DNA of 64,000 bases from Helianthus annuus (GCF_002127325.2 NC_035438.2:88598385-88662384), one strand, 5' to 3'. Positions 1 through 12,429 are shown, numbered from the stretch's first letter. The notes: generated from the letters alone by a model not told the origin. A program made the numbers and translations.

Positions 1-2334
1 CGATGTCGAGTGAACGAAGTGTAGTGATACTATCACCAATGTGATCAAGTTTACGGGGTTCAACAAAAGAGGAATTTCGACCCATAGAATTTAAAATGAA
101 CATTCACAGTATGCAAATCAATTTTTGAACAACAGAATTCACTACCAACGAAAACTGGTGTTGGTTGTTGTATGATTGAAACTCGAGTTTAACAAGTTCA
201 ATAAATAGAGTCATAAAAATGATTTATCAACAATCAAACCGTTAAATGAATAAAATTAACGTTTTGACATTGTTGAATTGCAAGGATACACTGAAATACA
301 ACCGAATTTGGTGTATCATTGTCTTAATACATAGTTGCATTAACACTATTTGAGTGATGTGTCAAACGAAAATCATAAATAGTTACGCATGAAACGACTG
401 ATAGTAATTAGCACAAGCTACAAGTTTAGACCGACGCCATAGGGTGTCGTAGTGAATGCAACAATTCAATAATAGCGGTGATCGAACAAGTACCACCTGT
501 GTTTTGCATGAAATGCTCGATCATGATTAGCCCAAACAACAAGTTTATACCGACACCACAAGGTGTCATAGTGATTGAAACAATTCAATAATAGCAGTGA
601 TCAAACGAGTATCACCGTGTTTTGAAATCAAGCGAGGGGTTCACAAAGTAAATCTGAATATTTGTTTCAAATAATTTTCATAGGATCTACAACCGAAAAT
701 GGAACAAATAAACAATGTTTTCGAGCAAAGATGAAAAGCAATGAATATCACAAAATGTTCGCTCAATGGTGAAAGAACCGTTAAGAGGTACACCGGAATA
801 TTTAACACGAACTTGTGTACCAATATTTTAATACATGATTGCATTAAGACTAATTAATACAACCAATCGAACAAGCGGATTTAATATCAATAAACAAATA
901 AATAATTATATCCGTACATGAGGTGAACAACGAGATTAGCGCAAGCTTCAAACTTGTGAAAAACGCCACCACAAGGTGATCGTGATCAGAGAAACGATTC
1001 AATGAAGTCGAAGACCAAACAAGCATGTTATGGTTCAAAGCAAATGAAGTGCTTGTTGGGATTATTTCGAATATGATGGCCTCAATCCCATCATATGGAA
1101 TCTTGAATCGAATATATATTACAAGCAAGTTCAAACAATTGAACTTGGTTTAGTCACATTCCAACAATGAATGCATGTGTTGACAAAAGAATTTCGACAT
1201 GGTTACAATGAAAAAAAAAACCATGTAAGGTAATTCAAGAGTAATGAGTTTCAATGAGTTCGTTGACTCGATATCAAAGAGTCAACACTTTGCAATAAAA
1301 CGGGTCGTCTAGATCAAAATGCAAATATTGAGTATGGCAAAATAACATATGAAATGTTGGTAAAACAACCATTCAAAGTGAAACCACATGCATAACAAAT
1401 AATGCATGTGCAGCATATGAGTTTGTCAAGAAATAAGCAAATGAGTATTCGCTACCATGGAAGAAATCTTCGTGATGCAATGACCATTAGGGGGAGTAGA
1501 AATACGAAAATCTACTCATTATCTGCAAAATTCAGAATTAAAACAAAAGAAATTTGAGGACTTTACCTGGAATTCCACGTGATAACATTGGTTAGTTGAC
1601 ATTACCATGGAATGTCGAACATTGCGTAATTGTCGTAAATGAAATAGGGGGGATACGAAGACGTGTGACTTCTTTTGCAGTGCCAACCATTGCGAGTCTC
1701 TTCAGACTAAGTATCGACTGTTGTGAAATCATGTTTTAACGTACCTCAGCGTGACTCGTGTCATTTGCAGGATCACGTTGCAAAGTGCTGCATTTCGGTT
1801 GGTAGCTCTCCCACAGACAGGATTAGCATCGTTGTTGTCGTGCCCAATCATGTTTTCCCAAGGCCTTGTCTCGAAAGTCGTGTGTGATATACTTCGATGT
1901 CCGCTGACGTATAGTTTAAGTTTCATGTAAACTCGCGCACTAGCGTTTCATTCCATGTAGATTACCTGCTAGGGTAATTAAAATAGCATAGACAATATAG
2001 ATAATGGTGTTTGCCCGAGTGGTTAGTCACGGTTCCTACGTAATGACCTTTAATGGATTTTGACATAAATTCTCCAAAGGTCCTAGACGCATGTTATCAA
2101 AACCCTCAAGGATTTGCTTACGGTATGTAATCGTTTGGTGTATCGTGTATCAAACGCAAATCTTATGCATGTTTTAATCCAAAACTGTTAACTCATTGTT
2201 TTTGGCAACGGTTGGAACCCATGTTCGAGTCTTAGGCGTTCTGTATATGTTCAAGTCTTAATAATCTATGTCCCCAGGGGAAAGTGAGGTTAAAGCCTAG
2301 GTATCTCTACAGAAACCTAATTCGCTGAAACCTA
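1..2334 (-). mobile_element. non-coding internal part of a minus-strand LTR element
   Basis: This stretch lies just inside a gypsy-type primer-binding site at 2335-2349, on the side where gag should begin for a minus-strand element. I see no gag or pol reading frame; the longest frames are short and have no recognisable motif. It holds diverged repeats near its left end. It could be the internal region of a non-autonomous (LARD-like) element, a very long leader, or unrelated DNA joined by deletion. The element continues past the left edge, so its total size is unknown. Confidence 0.45.
300..1045. repeat. imperfect tandem repeats of about 120 bp within a longer repeat
   Basis: A unit of about 119 bp starting ATTAGC at 407 recurs at 526 and, more diverged, at 935. 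Each has a purine-rich start, a core like CACAAGGTG and an end like CAATTCAATAATAGC. A second shared segment (TTAATACAT then GATTGCATTAA or similar) occurs near 325 and 823, so a longer unit of about 500 bp is also duplicated. No coding function is evident. Confidence 0.6.
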
Positions 2335-2349
2335 TAGCTCTGATACCAA
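2335..2349 (-). promoter_or_regulatory. primer-binding site (initiator Met tRNA)
   Basis: On the minus strand this reads TTGGTATCAGAGC, the usual complement of the 3' end of plant initiator methionine tRNA. It lies two bases from the LTR end TGTCACACCCC at 2352. The pair defines the 5' LTR/PBS junction of a minus-strand Ty3/gypsy element. Confidence 0.85.
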
Positions 2350-2351
2350 TC

Positions 2352-5300
2352 TGTCACACCCCGAAATATCAGAGCTTGGCGTGACTGGACCGGTATCTTC
2401 ATTGCACAGCGGAAGCAAAAAGCTAAGACTTTTAAACAATGAACGCCCGCTAAGTACTCGAAATCCCATGGGTTCTCCTTTTCCAACCGTTCTGTAGTTT
2501 TGAAAATGCAACCTGAGAAAGAACATGTGAAAAAGTCAACATAAAGTTGAGCGAGTTCATAGTTTGTTTTAAAAAGATTTTAAACAAATCTTTTTGTGTA
2601 CCGGTTTAAAAGCTGTGGAGAAAATTTAGTAAAATCAGTTTCTTGGCATGTTATATGAAAACTGTGGGTCTAGCCTACCAGAGTATTCGTTCATTGCACG
2701 AGAGAGAATGGGCCGAGCCCAAAAGAGTATTTGTAAGCAAGACCAACACGTCCTCTTACTTGTACATAAGTTGAAAACATTATCAAAGTTTATAAATACA
2801 TGTATTACGAGTTTGCGTCAAATGAATATTAAAAACATTTGAAAGTTATAGTGTTGTAAGTTGGTATGTAAAGCGTCTATGAACATGTTGATTATTAATG
2901 TTTCGCGAGGACATTAATATATGCGACGACACAGGAGGTACTCAACCCGCGTAGGCAATTTTTTGTGTCGAATCACCTCGACTGAGACACAACATCACTC
3001 TAAGTGGTCACCCATTGACCGTGAGTGGGGCTCGCCCATACCCATTAGATCTAACCTTTGTTCCTTGGTCCTCAAAAGGATTAGTGGCACCTCAGTTACA
3101 GCCTATGCTCACATGATCTAAGAGTTCATTCCATAACTTAATCATACCTAAGTTTGACATGTATTTCCCCCCGAAAGTTGTAAGCCGAAATGTTAAAAGA
3201 AAAGGGGGACGTGAACTCACTGGGTGTCCTGTTCTTTAAAAGCAGACTAACGCAGTCCCGTTGTTATAACTAGGACGATCCCGTCCCTACCCATGAAAAT
3301 CATGCACGTTTCAAAAATACGCATTTGTTTTGTAAAACCGGTATGTTTAGTATAAACCTTTCGTAAACCTTTCGAGTTCGTTGAAATTCATTTGCAACAT
3401 GGTTTATAAATATGTGTTTTCGTTCATCGAAATAGTGTTTTCTTTTGCAAAAACTTGCATGTCTTTCCACCCCCGAAAACATTTATAAAAATGTAAAACC
3501 GTAAAAAGTGGGGGTTATGAACTCACCTTGACATTCCTGTGCAAAGCTAGCCTAGCGTGATTCCGTAGTGCCGTTCCAAGAACGTGTATTTAGCTAGCGT
3601 GCAACTACGACATTCCTACGAAGGAATACTTATGAGTTTTCTAATAAAACAACGTAATTAAACTACGTGTCCGAGCTCTACCGAATCGTTAGCTCAACGA
3701 TTCTAAGGTAGTGTAAATATTCCAATTTGAAATAACTGAATTATGGTTATTCGATCCCATTTATAGTCGGGATAAACACTAAGTCTCGAAAACGATTTAG
3801 TGTTCGAATGTTATAAGATATATACTTATTTTTATGTATATAATCAAATATATACACACAAAGTCATGGTAGTCGTCGTGATAGAAGGTGTAGATGAAAT
3901 GGTATGTATTCAAATGTCGTAAGTGATTCGGTAATATACCGTTGTAGTTTTTCATAGGATTGGAAGTAAAAAAAAATATATATACATTTATATATATTCG
4001 AAAACTCGACGTTTGAAACGAATATAGCCAAATATATTCATCTTATAAGAATATTCGGATCCGAAATAATTGAAATAAATATAAACAATTATATTTGTTT
4101 ATATGATTTCCGAATATTACGCGTTTAAAATAACCTAAAAAAACTATATTAAGTTTGTAAGAGAGTTTAAAGTCGGTGTTTTAAAATAAATATAAACGAT
4201 TATTTTTATTTTATAAAATAACTCGAAGTAACTACGTTTGAAATAAATATAAACATTTATATTAATTTTATAAAAGCGTTCGGAATAAATATATACGTTA
4301 TATTTATTTTATATGAGTATTCGAGCTTCGTTAACTAGTAATTCATGTTTTGTCGAAGTGGCGTAAATTCGTCTTATAAATCACAAAGCGACGCCAAAAT
4401 TTAATGCACCTTTATATTCGTTTTGTAAGAAAACTTGGACTTCAATATATGTCGTTCTTAGAATAAAATATGTTTCGCGTTACGGGTTTTTAACGAAAAT
4501 CGGGCAGAGTTTCCTCTGTTTTTGGAATATTCGGATGATAAAAGTTGTCGTATTTTGTTAAACTCAACAATAATTCAATCAAACAAATCTATATATAATA
4601 AGTTTTCATCAAACGTATCAAAACGTAATTAATATCTAGTCAAAGTGGGTCGAGCTCGGTCGCGTATAACTATAATTTTCATAGCAACGAAATAGATAAA
4701 AAAAGAATTTCGTGTCGTTTAAACTTTACCGCATCTTCCGTTTGACCAGTTGACCCGACAGTTGACTGGTTGACCAACGTTGACTTGCTTTGACTGAGGT
4801 TGACCGCTGTTGACCGGGTGTTGAACGCGACCCAAACCTTGACCAGAACACCGAAATATAACCCGTTTTGACCTAACAGAACCTGAACCGCTGAGCCACC
4901 CCTTAAACACCTCCACTACCATCATAAATCGTCGCTGCCGAAAAAAAATAATGTGACCTAAACCCGAGTGGAGACTGAACCCACACCAAAATAGTTGATC
5001 GTTGACTGAATCTGATCCGTACACCCGAACCGTCATCTAAACTGAACTTGTTTCTCGTTCTCGCCCAATGTGGACCCGAGCTCGAAACAATACACCTGTG
5101 TTTGACTCCTGAGCGGACTGAGACTGAAAGAAAAAAATAAGTAACAAAGCCACCTTCCCAGCCGTGGTTTGTCGATGTGACTCCGGCGGCGAGCGCCGCC
5201 GTCGGCCACCACCACCACTTCATCATCATCGATATATTCATCGGAAAAAAAAGAGAGTATCACTCACCAATGATACTCGGATTTGAAATGATCTTGCAGA

Positions 5301-5600
5301 AAAGAAAGAACAGGAACGCGTGTACTTACCGGAAGCACTTGTCTGTCGCTGAAACCACCGAAGAAGAGGGTGGCCGCCACCGCCGCTGCCTGAGGTGGGG
5401 TCACCTTCGTCGTCACCAGTTCCGACCAACCACACCGATCATTCTCTCTCTCCCTGTTTCTTCTGCCGCTGCCATGAATGAACTCGCCACCGGTCGCCGA
5501 TCGGAGAATCTCCGACGACCGGATTCAGGAGAAAACGAGTGGGAAGGGGGGTTGTAGGTTGGATCTTATTTTATACCGTGCCCCATGTTCATGTTGCTTT
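2352..5600 (-). mobile_element. long 5' LTR of a minus-strand gypsy-type element (right end unresolved)
   Basis: The left boundary is firm: TGTCACACCCC beside the primer site. To the right there is no gene, only AT-rich DNA (3.7-4.6 kb) and then a GC-rich block at 5160-5550. On the minus strand a TATA-like box lies at 5567-5575, and a splice-donor-like CGGTAAGTAC lies at about 5325-5334 downstream of it. Two other GTGAGTTCA-type sites occur near 3217 and 3520. This resembles the gypsy-2 LTR layout. The outer end was not found because the partner LTR is off the window, so the end given is only a minimum. Confidence 0.5.
5567..5575 (-). promoter_or_regulatory. TATA-like box of the minus-strand LTR
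   Basis: The minus strand reads TATAAAATA followed downstream by a C-rich leader. This fits the U3/R boundary of the long LTR to its left. Assignment rests on position and composition only. Confidence 0.4.
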
Positions 5601-7019
5601 TCATGAGTAAGAAGACATAGTCCAAATGATTAAGTATGGAGCTGACCAAACGTGGAGTGTACACTTGGATTTAATCATGATATGGATGATATGGATTAGT
5701 CTTGCTTTACTTTTGTTTAGAATATAGAATTGTCAGAGAAAAAGAAAAGAAAAAAAATAGAGAATGGATGAGGGGCATGGTTAGTCAAAGTGTTTAGGTT
5801 GGCTTTGTCTTGTTTAATTCAAGTACATAACATGGAATTCTCAACGTAATACTTACATCCATAAATAATAAAACTGATGCCCAAATATCAAGTTCATGGA
5901 GCCGTAAAAATAAAAAGGTGATGGAAAAGGCCGACGTTTAAATAGATAAAAGAAAATACGTTGGAGTGTTGGTAAGTGGATGACGTTTAAATAGATTATT
6001 TATCAATAATCAAAACTAAATTAAATCCATGAAACGTTAACTACTTTTAAGTAATATAACCCTTAAAGTCTAGATTTAATAAGATACAATACCTAAACCT
6101 TGAGGTCTAGATCTAATAAGACACAATTCGCACATATATGTGCTCTGTACAAGTAAAATTATATACGCATGTGTGTCCGTGAACCATAAGTCTTTATAAT
6201 ATGTAGATGCGTATTAACGCAAATATTATATAAGATCATGGAGTAATAAATGCCTGTGTAATATCTTATGCGTAAAAATAATTTATATAGTATATCTTAA
6301 AATTCTGAGTGGCATATCACCAACATTTGTTTTAGACTCTTGTAGCGTAACATGATAAAGCTATATCTAATGACTATTAATATTCATTATGCGTGTAATT
6401 AAAACCCGAAAAGTTACCGGTTGTCACATGGATACGGGAGTATATTCTGAGGTGGGACACGTGAATAAGTTTAAATCATTAAAACACTAATTTCGTATCT
6501 CGAAACAGTTGAACTTTGTGTGAAAATTTAATTGGATCAGTATGCTGACAATCTAAGTGAATTGTTTAGAACATAAAATGTTTAAAGCTTAACGGTGTTA
6601 GTGATTTGTCTCATAAACTGATATGATCCTCTTACACAAACTCACAAAAATATTGTCTGTGTATATTTCTTTGTTGCATTACATTTCATTCAAATAATCC
6701 AAAAAGATTTTCAGTGTGTTTTAGCATAAATTTTGAAAATACAAAAAGATTTTATTTCTTCTTATTTTTCGACAACTGATGTTGAAAAGCTGATTTTCAA
6801 AAATTCTAAGTGCTAAACATGACGACAACTGGATTGGGAAAATGTGTTTGAAAAAGAAAATGATTTTCCTACAAGTGATTTTCAAAGTTGGTTTGAATTT
6901 ATTCTTACAAGTGGTTCATCAGAGATTAACATTGTAAAATCATTTATTGATTGATTAATACCTGCAAGTGGAGTATAAATTTGTCAAATTTTAAATTTGT
7001 GAAATTTATTTTGAGTAAG
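5576..7019. other. AT-rich intergenic DNA, no gene seen
   Basis: No reading frame with recognisable content on either strand. Part may be the U3 of the LTR to the left. A short duplicated phrase (GTCTAGATYTAATAAGA) occurs at about 6069 and 6108. The right part grades into the 3' untranslated part of a copia element. Confidence 0.5.
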
Positions 7020-7450
7020 AGGATGTGCAGGTAAGCCAGGTTTTCGATTCCTGAGGATTCTGTGATTAGAGAGAGCCAGGTTTCGATCTTGAATATGTGA
7101 AAGCCAGACAACGATCCCAAGCACAACTTAAGGGGGAGTTTGCTAGTAAATGGGAGTCTATAGATGTATAGAGCCAGGTTATGATCTTGATACTGATGAT
7201 GCTGATGAACTTAAGGAATCAAGAGATCTGATTAAGAGAATTAGGAAGCTCGAGAGCCAGGATGAGATTCTGAATTTATGAAGATCAACATCCATGGGGA
7301 AGATGAGTCTGTTGGTGCTGAGGAAAAGAGAAGAGAGAGATTGAGGATGCTTTACATTGTTAGATACTTCGGGAAAGTACGAGAAGACTGATAACGACTG
7401 AAGATTGAAGACTCGACACTGAAGACTTCGTCAACATCCGAGGGGGAGTC
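7020..7450 (+). mobile_element. 3' untranslated end and polypurine tract of a plus-strand copia element
   Basis: The segment ends in a polypurine tract (GAGGGGGAGTC, 7440-7450) directly before an LTR starting TGTTGGTGCA. A phrase AGCCAGGTTTYGATC is repeated at about 7033, 7076 and 7170, with looser copies near 7101 and 7254. A short frame at 7169-7281 is rich in Asp, Glu, Lys and Arg and could be the tail of a coiled-coil ORF. The rest of the element to the left is not recognisable, so this is a truncated remnant. Confidence 0.6.
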
Positions 7451-7918
7451 TGTTGGTGCATACGTCTGTCGACTTCGTCTTGTATCGAGCCTTGTATTAG
7501 AATAGATAGATCAGGGCACGTAATACGAGAAAAATGTCAAATATGTGTTAAAGGGGTATTTCGCATGAAATGACAAACTTGTCATTTCGCACGAAATGAC
7601 AAACTTGTCATTTCACACGAAATCAGCTAGTCATTTAGCACGAAATAACTATTTCGTTTGAAGTTGATTTCGCTTGAACCATTCCGTGCGAAATAGCCAT
7701 ACCTATAAATACTAGGTGTGCCTTGTCATTTGTAACTTTCCGGTTTCAGTGCCGAACTGCTGCCAAAGTGTCAACTCGCTGTAAAACGTTGTTATATCAA
7801 TCAAAAGACAGTTTAAAGTGATTTGCAAGTTGAATTACCTCAATACGTTTGTTTCCGCCTATCGTATTGAGCAAAAACTCTTCTGAACGACTCGTTCGGG
7901 TCAGAAAACGATCCTACA
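7451..7918 (+). mobile_element. copia 3' LTR (468 bp)
   Basis: Begins TGTTGGTGCA after a polypurine tract and ends GATCCTACA, giving TG...CA ends. No primer site follows, so this is the 3' LTR of a plus-strand element whose body is missing or degraded. Ends and length resemble the LTR of C3 at 52973-53462, suggesting a related lineage. Confidence 0.7.
7556..7695. repeat. array of short palindromes inside the copia LTR
   Basis: Two hairpin units alternate: TGACAA-AC-TTGTCA, and TTTCG-CA-CGAAA with variants. They appear two to four times between 7556 and 7695. Each arm pair is perfectly complementary in the best copies. Confidence 0.7.
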
Positions 7919-9644
7919 TAGAGTGTAAAGAATATAAAGTCTCAAGGGTTGTGGTGAACTGTGGTTAATGCTGGAGGGCTAAAGCGAAACTTCTGATTGT
8001 GCTGGTACAAAAGAGAGTATCTAGGGTTTTCGGGATCATTCTCTCAGTCATTTTCTCATTGTTGTTCTCTCTAAGTTGTTAGGGTTTTCTTAGATCTGTT
8101 TCGTTCTTGTTGATCATTTGTGTGATCATCTGTATTTCTTGTTGATGATCAACTGATATTCATCGGTTAATCTGTGTATTTTGTATTGTTATTAAGATCT
8201 TACAATCATAAGATCTAGGGTTTTGTTTGGGTATTTTTGAGTTGGTTAATAATATGATTTTGCCAACGTTTTGTTACTACATCCGTTGTTCATTCTGTTC
8301 CGTATTAGATTCATACTTCTTTTCTTTTTAAACAAATTTCAGCCACCATATGTTTTTCTGTCCAAAATTGTAACCTACAACTCAAGCATTCAAACAACCA
8401 TTAATTCGTTTTCTCTACCAAACAACGACCAAAACCTGCAAGCAACCATAAACATGTGGTTGTGCAACCGCATGTGTTTTTTTGGCGGCATCGATGGATG
8501 TTGATGGCTATGTTGGTTGACGACCGTTGTCATGGCGGTGAATGTTTGTGCTAGTTACGGTGGTGGTGGTGGCAAGAGCTTCTTAAATGGGTGGTCGGTT
8601 AACGGTGGCTTCAAGGTAGATGATTTTTCATTTAAGAGGAAGAGTGCTTGACAATCCATTCTAACCCTTTCCACCCTTTCCTTGCTATACATCAACCTAT
8701 TCTGACCCGTTTTAAAAATCTACCAGTTTCATTTCAACCGATTCTAACCCTTATCTCAAAATTTCCCCATCCAGATTGACCTAGGAGTTCATCTTAAAAG
8801 ACCCAGACAGACCCAGAATTAGGCATCTAGGTTGGTTTTGTCAGGCCTACTTATGTTTAACATATGTATAAACCAAGAGTTATGATCAAACAAAAGTTGT
8901 TTTTGCCTAAGTAGGATAAGAAGAAATTTTGACCTTTCATTTTTCAAATCATTAGTTAAGATAAATGTGTAAGAAAAAAGATGTGCGTAGGATATTTTTA
9001 TAATAACTTTCGGTTGACTTTTCTCCATCCACAAATAAGACACATGCACATTTCCCCCTATTTTTTAAACATTCATAATTTTTCATACGACATTTTTTTT
9101 TTAAATTACACCATAAAATCGAACATCTTTTTATCTTTAATTTGAACATCATATTTCTATATAAAATATGAGATAAAAAAAAAACCAAAAAAATGTCTTA
9201 GATTTCTATGTTTTATAACATATTTGTGCTGTATTTTTTGTACTAAATTGTTTTGCTAGATTTTTGTATCCTGAGTTTTTTGCACTAATTTTTTTTTTTG
9301 TACAAGATTTTTAGTATTGTATTTTAAGAAAACAAAAGAGTGAAAGTTTGTGTTTTAGGACCAAAATACCCTTTCATCCTACCTATAAGAATGTAACATG
9401 TCATCTCCACAATTCTTCTTAGGTTTTTACTTATGCAAAACCCACTTTTTAGTAGAACCTTCCCCTATAAACCAGTGACTTTTAATTTAAAAGGTTCAGA
9501 TATAAAAATAATGTATAGAAAAATAATAATGAATAACTTTTTGATATGATATAGGTTTTTTATATCTAAAATAAATAATATTTATCCTAAAAGTAATTTA
9601 AAAGAGATTAATTAACTAATATGTTGTAAAGACTATTGTTTAGC
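7919..9644. other. no gene recognised
   Basis: AT-rich DNA with a T-rich, leader-like stretch at 8030-8260, a short GGT-rich patch at 8530-8600 and long A or T runs at 9090-9310. Frames here (for example 8271-8504 plus, 8819-9188 minus) are short and low-complexity, with no family motif. Confidence 0.5.
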
Positions 9645-9649
9645 CTTTT
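9645..9649. repeat. target-site duplication CTTTT, left copy (gypsy-1)
   Basis: CTTTT lies directly before the TGTAACACCC end of the left LTR and again at 18858-18862 directly after the right LTR. Five bases is the usual gypsy integrase footprint. Confidence 0.93.
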
Positions 9650-11878
9650 TGTAACACCCTTAATAATTTAACATAATATATCGGAATGTTTCATGATACT
9701 TTATAAAATCAGAGTTTACAAAAGCAATTACCGTTTTAAACCATACATACTAGTGAAATTTTCCAAACATGTTTAAGATGGTACAAATTCATTTAGAAGC
9801 CATCCCTACTAATCAACTAACAACTAGTTAAAGGATTCAAAACATCATCAACCAAAAGTATTTATGACATGTTTAGAGTTTAGACAAAGTTATATTCATG
9901 CGGAAGCTTCAATTTGCGTGTTCGGTTCTTGACAAGGTGCTTGATCATCATCCGAGAGAGATTTACCTGTACCTAGAGTCAAACACTAAAACCCGTTAGT
10001 TTCGACTTAGTATATAATGTATAAACAAGTTTGACAACACGAGTGGCCCTAAAATACAAGTTTTTCCTGGGTTCCACCGTAAATTACGGTGTCACCGTAA
10101 ATTACGGTGGACCTGGAATGATTTTGGTTCTGCCGTAACTCAGGAGGTTCTCACCGTAATAGTTTGAGCTCCACCGTAAATTACGGTGGAACCGTAATTT
10201 ACGGTGGGCTCTGCACATTTACCCTTTTGCTATTTTTCAACTTTACAAGTTCGTAACTTTTTACTCGCTTATCCGATTTAACCGATTCTTCTTGCTATGA
10301 GTCCGTAATGAAACCTCGGACTTAATTATGTAAATTTTACATTGCGAAAACCGAGATACCCACAATTTGGTTCCCAAATTTCCTTATTTCCGTTATTCGA
10401 CCCATTAGTATGAGTGCATAGCATATCTTTTCATTCTTAAAACCTGTTCAACATATTTACCCAAATACCCGGGCTCACATACTTGGTGTTTTCACGCCAA
10501 TTCCCTGGCTTTGCATTTCCTCTAAAACTATTACTTGATTGTTCGGAATTCAAGCATTCCGTTTCAACAATCCTTTTTCCTTTAACATCATTGTTTGACC
10601 CATATCCCGGGTTCTTATACTTAGATTCACTATCACCAAATCATTAGCATGGTGCAATTTATCATTTATCTAGATATGAGACTTTCAAGTCACTACTTCC
10701 GTGACTATTTTAAAACATCATTTTGACCCGTTTTGCCATTTAGTGAAAACCATCACTTCAATGACTAACCCAACTAAATACCGAGTTCTTGTTTTGACCC
10801 GTTTGATAGTCGAGTGCACTTCGGCACTTAGCGACACATCAAACGCATCCTTTACACTACAACATCAATTACATTTCAAACCAAAGTAAATAAACTTAAT
10901 TTGACGAGACTAAAGTCGCGTACCTTCAAAGCACACCTTTTCCGCGGGTATCACCTCCGGCGTGTCCACTTGACGTCCCGGATTCCTTGCCTAAAGAGTC
11001 CAATTTATAAAAGATTAGAACTCTTTTTCATAAGCTTTAACGCATTCATTCATTACATATGTAAATCTGCGTTTTTAGCAATTTTTAACATTTTACTCCT
11101 CATTTAGGCGTTTTATCAAACACCTTGCGGGTCAGATTTTTACATGATCTAAACCAAGTTCATAACTTGAATTTATCACTCAAATTAACTTCAATTAGAC
11201 ATTATACTCATATTTTAACATCAACAATTTCAGAGATTATCTCCAAATTTCAATTTTCACTAGAACAAGAGTCTTAATCCTAGTGTTTATCAAGTTCTTC
11301 TAACTTACTAATCACCCACTATAGTGATTTTGATTTCTACAACTCACATGCAAGATTTTAACAAGAAATCATCTAGGGTTTGTCCCTAGACTTCACATTA
11401 CTTCCAATTTCATGTTTTACAACACATAATCAAGCTCAACCTTCGATTTCAATCTCATGTAAGAATTTGATTTGTATCAAAATAACCTAATTTGACATAC
11501 CTTATGACCTTCTTGACGAGGAGATCACAATTCTATATTCAGATTTTGCTTACAACATGATTTGAGCCTTCAATTTAGAGTTTTTGTTGATGTTAGGGTT
11601 TTGGAGGTGTGGGTGTCGCCCCTCTCTGTTGTTGATCGACCAGAACCTCAATTTTGAGGTGTTTGGTTTGATTTCTTACTATTTTAGTAATTAGAGTTTC
11701 ATATTTAACAACTTTAGTCCCTCCACTCTTATCTAGTTTATATTTTTGGCCTTTTAACTCATTCAAATGTTACTACAAGATTTTTAACTAACTAGGTTAT
11801 TTATCCTAGTTAGTTTATTCTTGTTTATTATGTATTTTATAATTCTAGTATATAGTTTTAAAATTTCGGGATGTTACA
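9650..11878 (-). repeat. gypsy-1 3' LTR (2,229 bp)
   Basis: Starts TGTAACACCC and ends GGATGTTACA on the plus strand, so the ends form a short inverted repeat. It matches 16630-18857 almost base for base. Short frames such as 10701-10889 and 10901-11107 recur in the other LTR and have no protein motif. Confidence 0.95.
10074..10206. repeat. four CACCGTAA palindromes in gypsy-1 3' LTR
   Basis: Copies at 10074-10091, 10093-10110, 10171-10189 and 10191-10205 read CCACCGTAA-A-TTACGGTGG or trimmed versions. Each is a near-perfect inverted repeat around one central base. A half copy (CACCGTAA) lies at 10152. The same set is at 17054-17185 in the 5' LTR. Confidence 0.9.
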
Positions 11879-11881
11879 AGT

Positions 11882-11894
11882 CCACCCCCCTTAA
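11882..11894 (-). promoter_or_regulatory. gypsy-1 polypurine tract
   Basis: On the minus strand this reads TTAAGGGGGGTGG, a few bases before the 3' LTR. It is the expected plus-strand DNA primer for reverse transcription. Confidence 0.8.
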
Positions 11895-11919
11895 AGAGGG
11901 TTTCGTCCCCGAAACCGAA

Positions 11920-12429
11920 TTACGTACCGAATAGCGTAGGGTAGAGCAGTTGCATTTCTTCTTCGGTCTCCCACGTAGTATCCGCACCCTTACGGTGTTC
12001 CCATTTAACCTTCACTTGGTTGATCCTTTTGTTTCTCAAACTTTTCACTTTACGATCTAGGATTGCTATTGGCCTTACCGCGTAGTTAAGGCTGTTATCC
12101 ACCTCGATATCGTTGTAGTGGACACGAGCAGTTTCGTCCGCTAAACATTTACGAAGATGTGACACGTGGAATGTACTGTGTATCCCACTCAACTCTTCAG
12201 GTAGCTCGAGACGGTATGCTACCTTTCCAACCCGTTCTACGATTTCGAATGGCCCGATAAATCTTGGACTCAACTTTCCTCTTTTTCTAAATCGAATTAT
12301 CCCCTTCCACGGCGATACTTTCAACATTACCTTATCGCCCACCTGAAATTCTATTGGCCTCGTTCGTTTATCCGCATAGGATTTTTGTCGATCCTGAGCT
12401 GCTTTTAAGTGTGTGCGGATCAAGTCCAT
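11920..12429 (-). CDS. pol: gypsy-1 integrase C-terminus and chromodomain
   Basis: A 169-codon frame that is the downstream part of pol, in the same frame as the ORF to its right and parted from it by one UAG at 12460-12462. The first half holds the GPF/Y-type integrase tail (PRFIGPFEIVERVGKVAYRL and the FHVSHLRKC motif). The last 60 residues form a chromodomain-like module (VKVKWEHRKGADTTWETEEE), known in chromoviruses to direct integration to chromatin. The Met used as its start is internal to the family protein, so independent initiation is unlikely; readthrough or loss of the tail is more probable. Confidence 0.9.
   Translation of the reverse strand: MDLIRTHLKAAQDRQKSYADKRTRPIEFQVGDKVMLKVSPWKGIIRFRKRGKLSPRFIGPFEIVERVGKVAYRLELPEELSGIHSTFHVSHLRKCLADETARVHYNDIEVDNSLNYAVRPIAILDRKVKSLRNKRINQVKVKWEHRKGADTTWETEEEMQLLYPTLFGT

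Noticed and set aside
2008..2240. tRNA- or SINE-like boxes (GCCCGAGTGGTTAG near 2013 and GTTCGAGTC near 2223)
   Set aside because: The boxes are about 210 bases apart, no cloverleaf fits, and the segment lies in the leader of the LTR element.
5177..5557. Open frames on both strands in a GC-rich block
   Set aside because: Low-complexity His, Arg and Gly-rich translations with no motif; the block fits an LTR leader.
10701..11107. Short plus-strand frames, repeated at 17629-18086
   Set aside because: They are in the gypsy-1 LTRs, antisense to the element, and have no protein motif.
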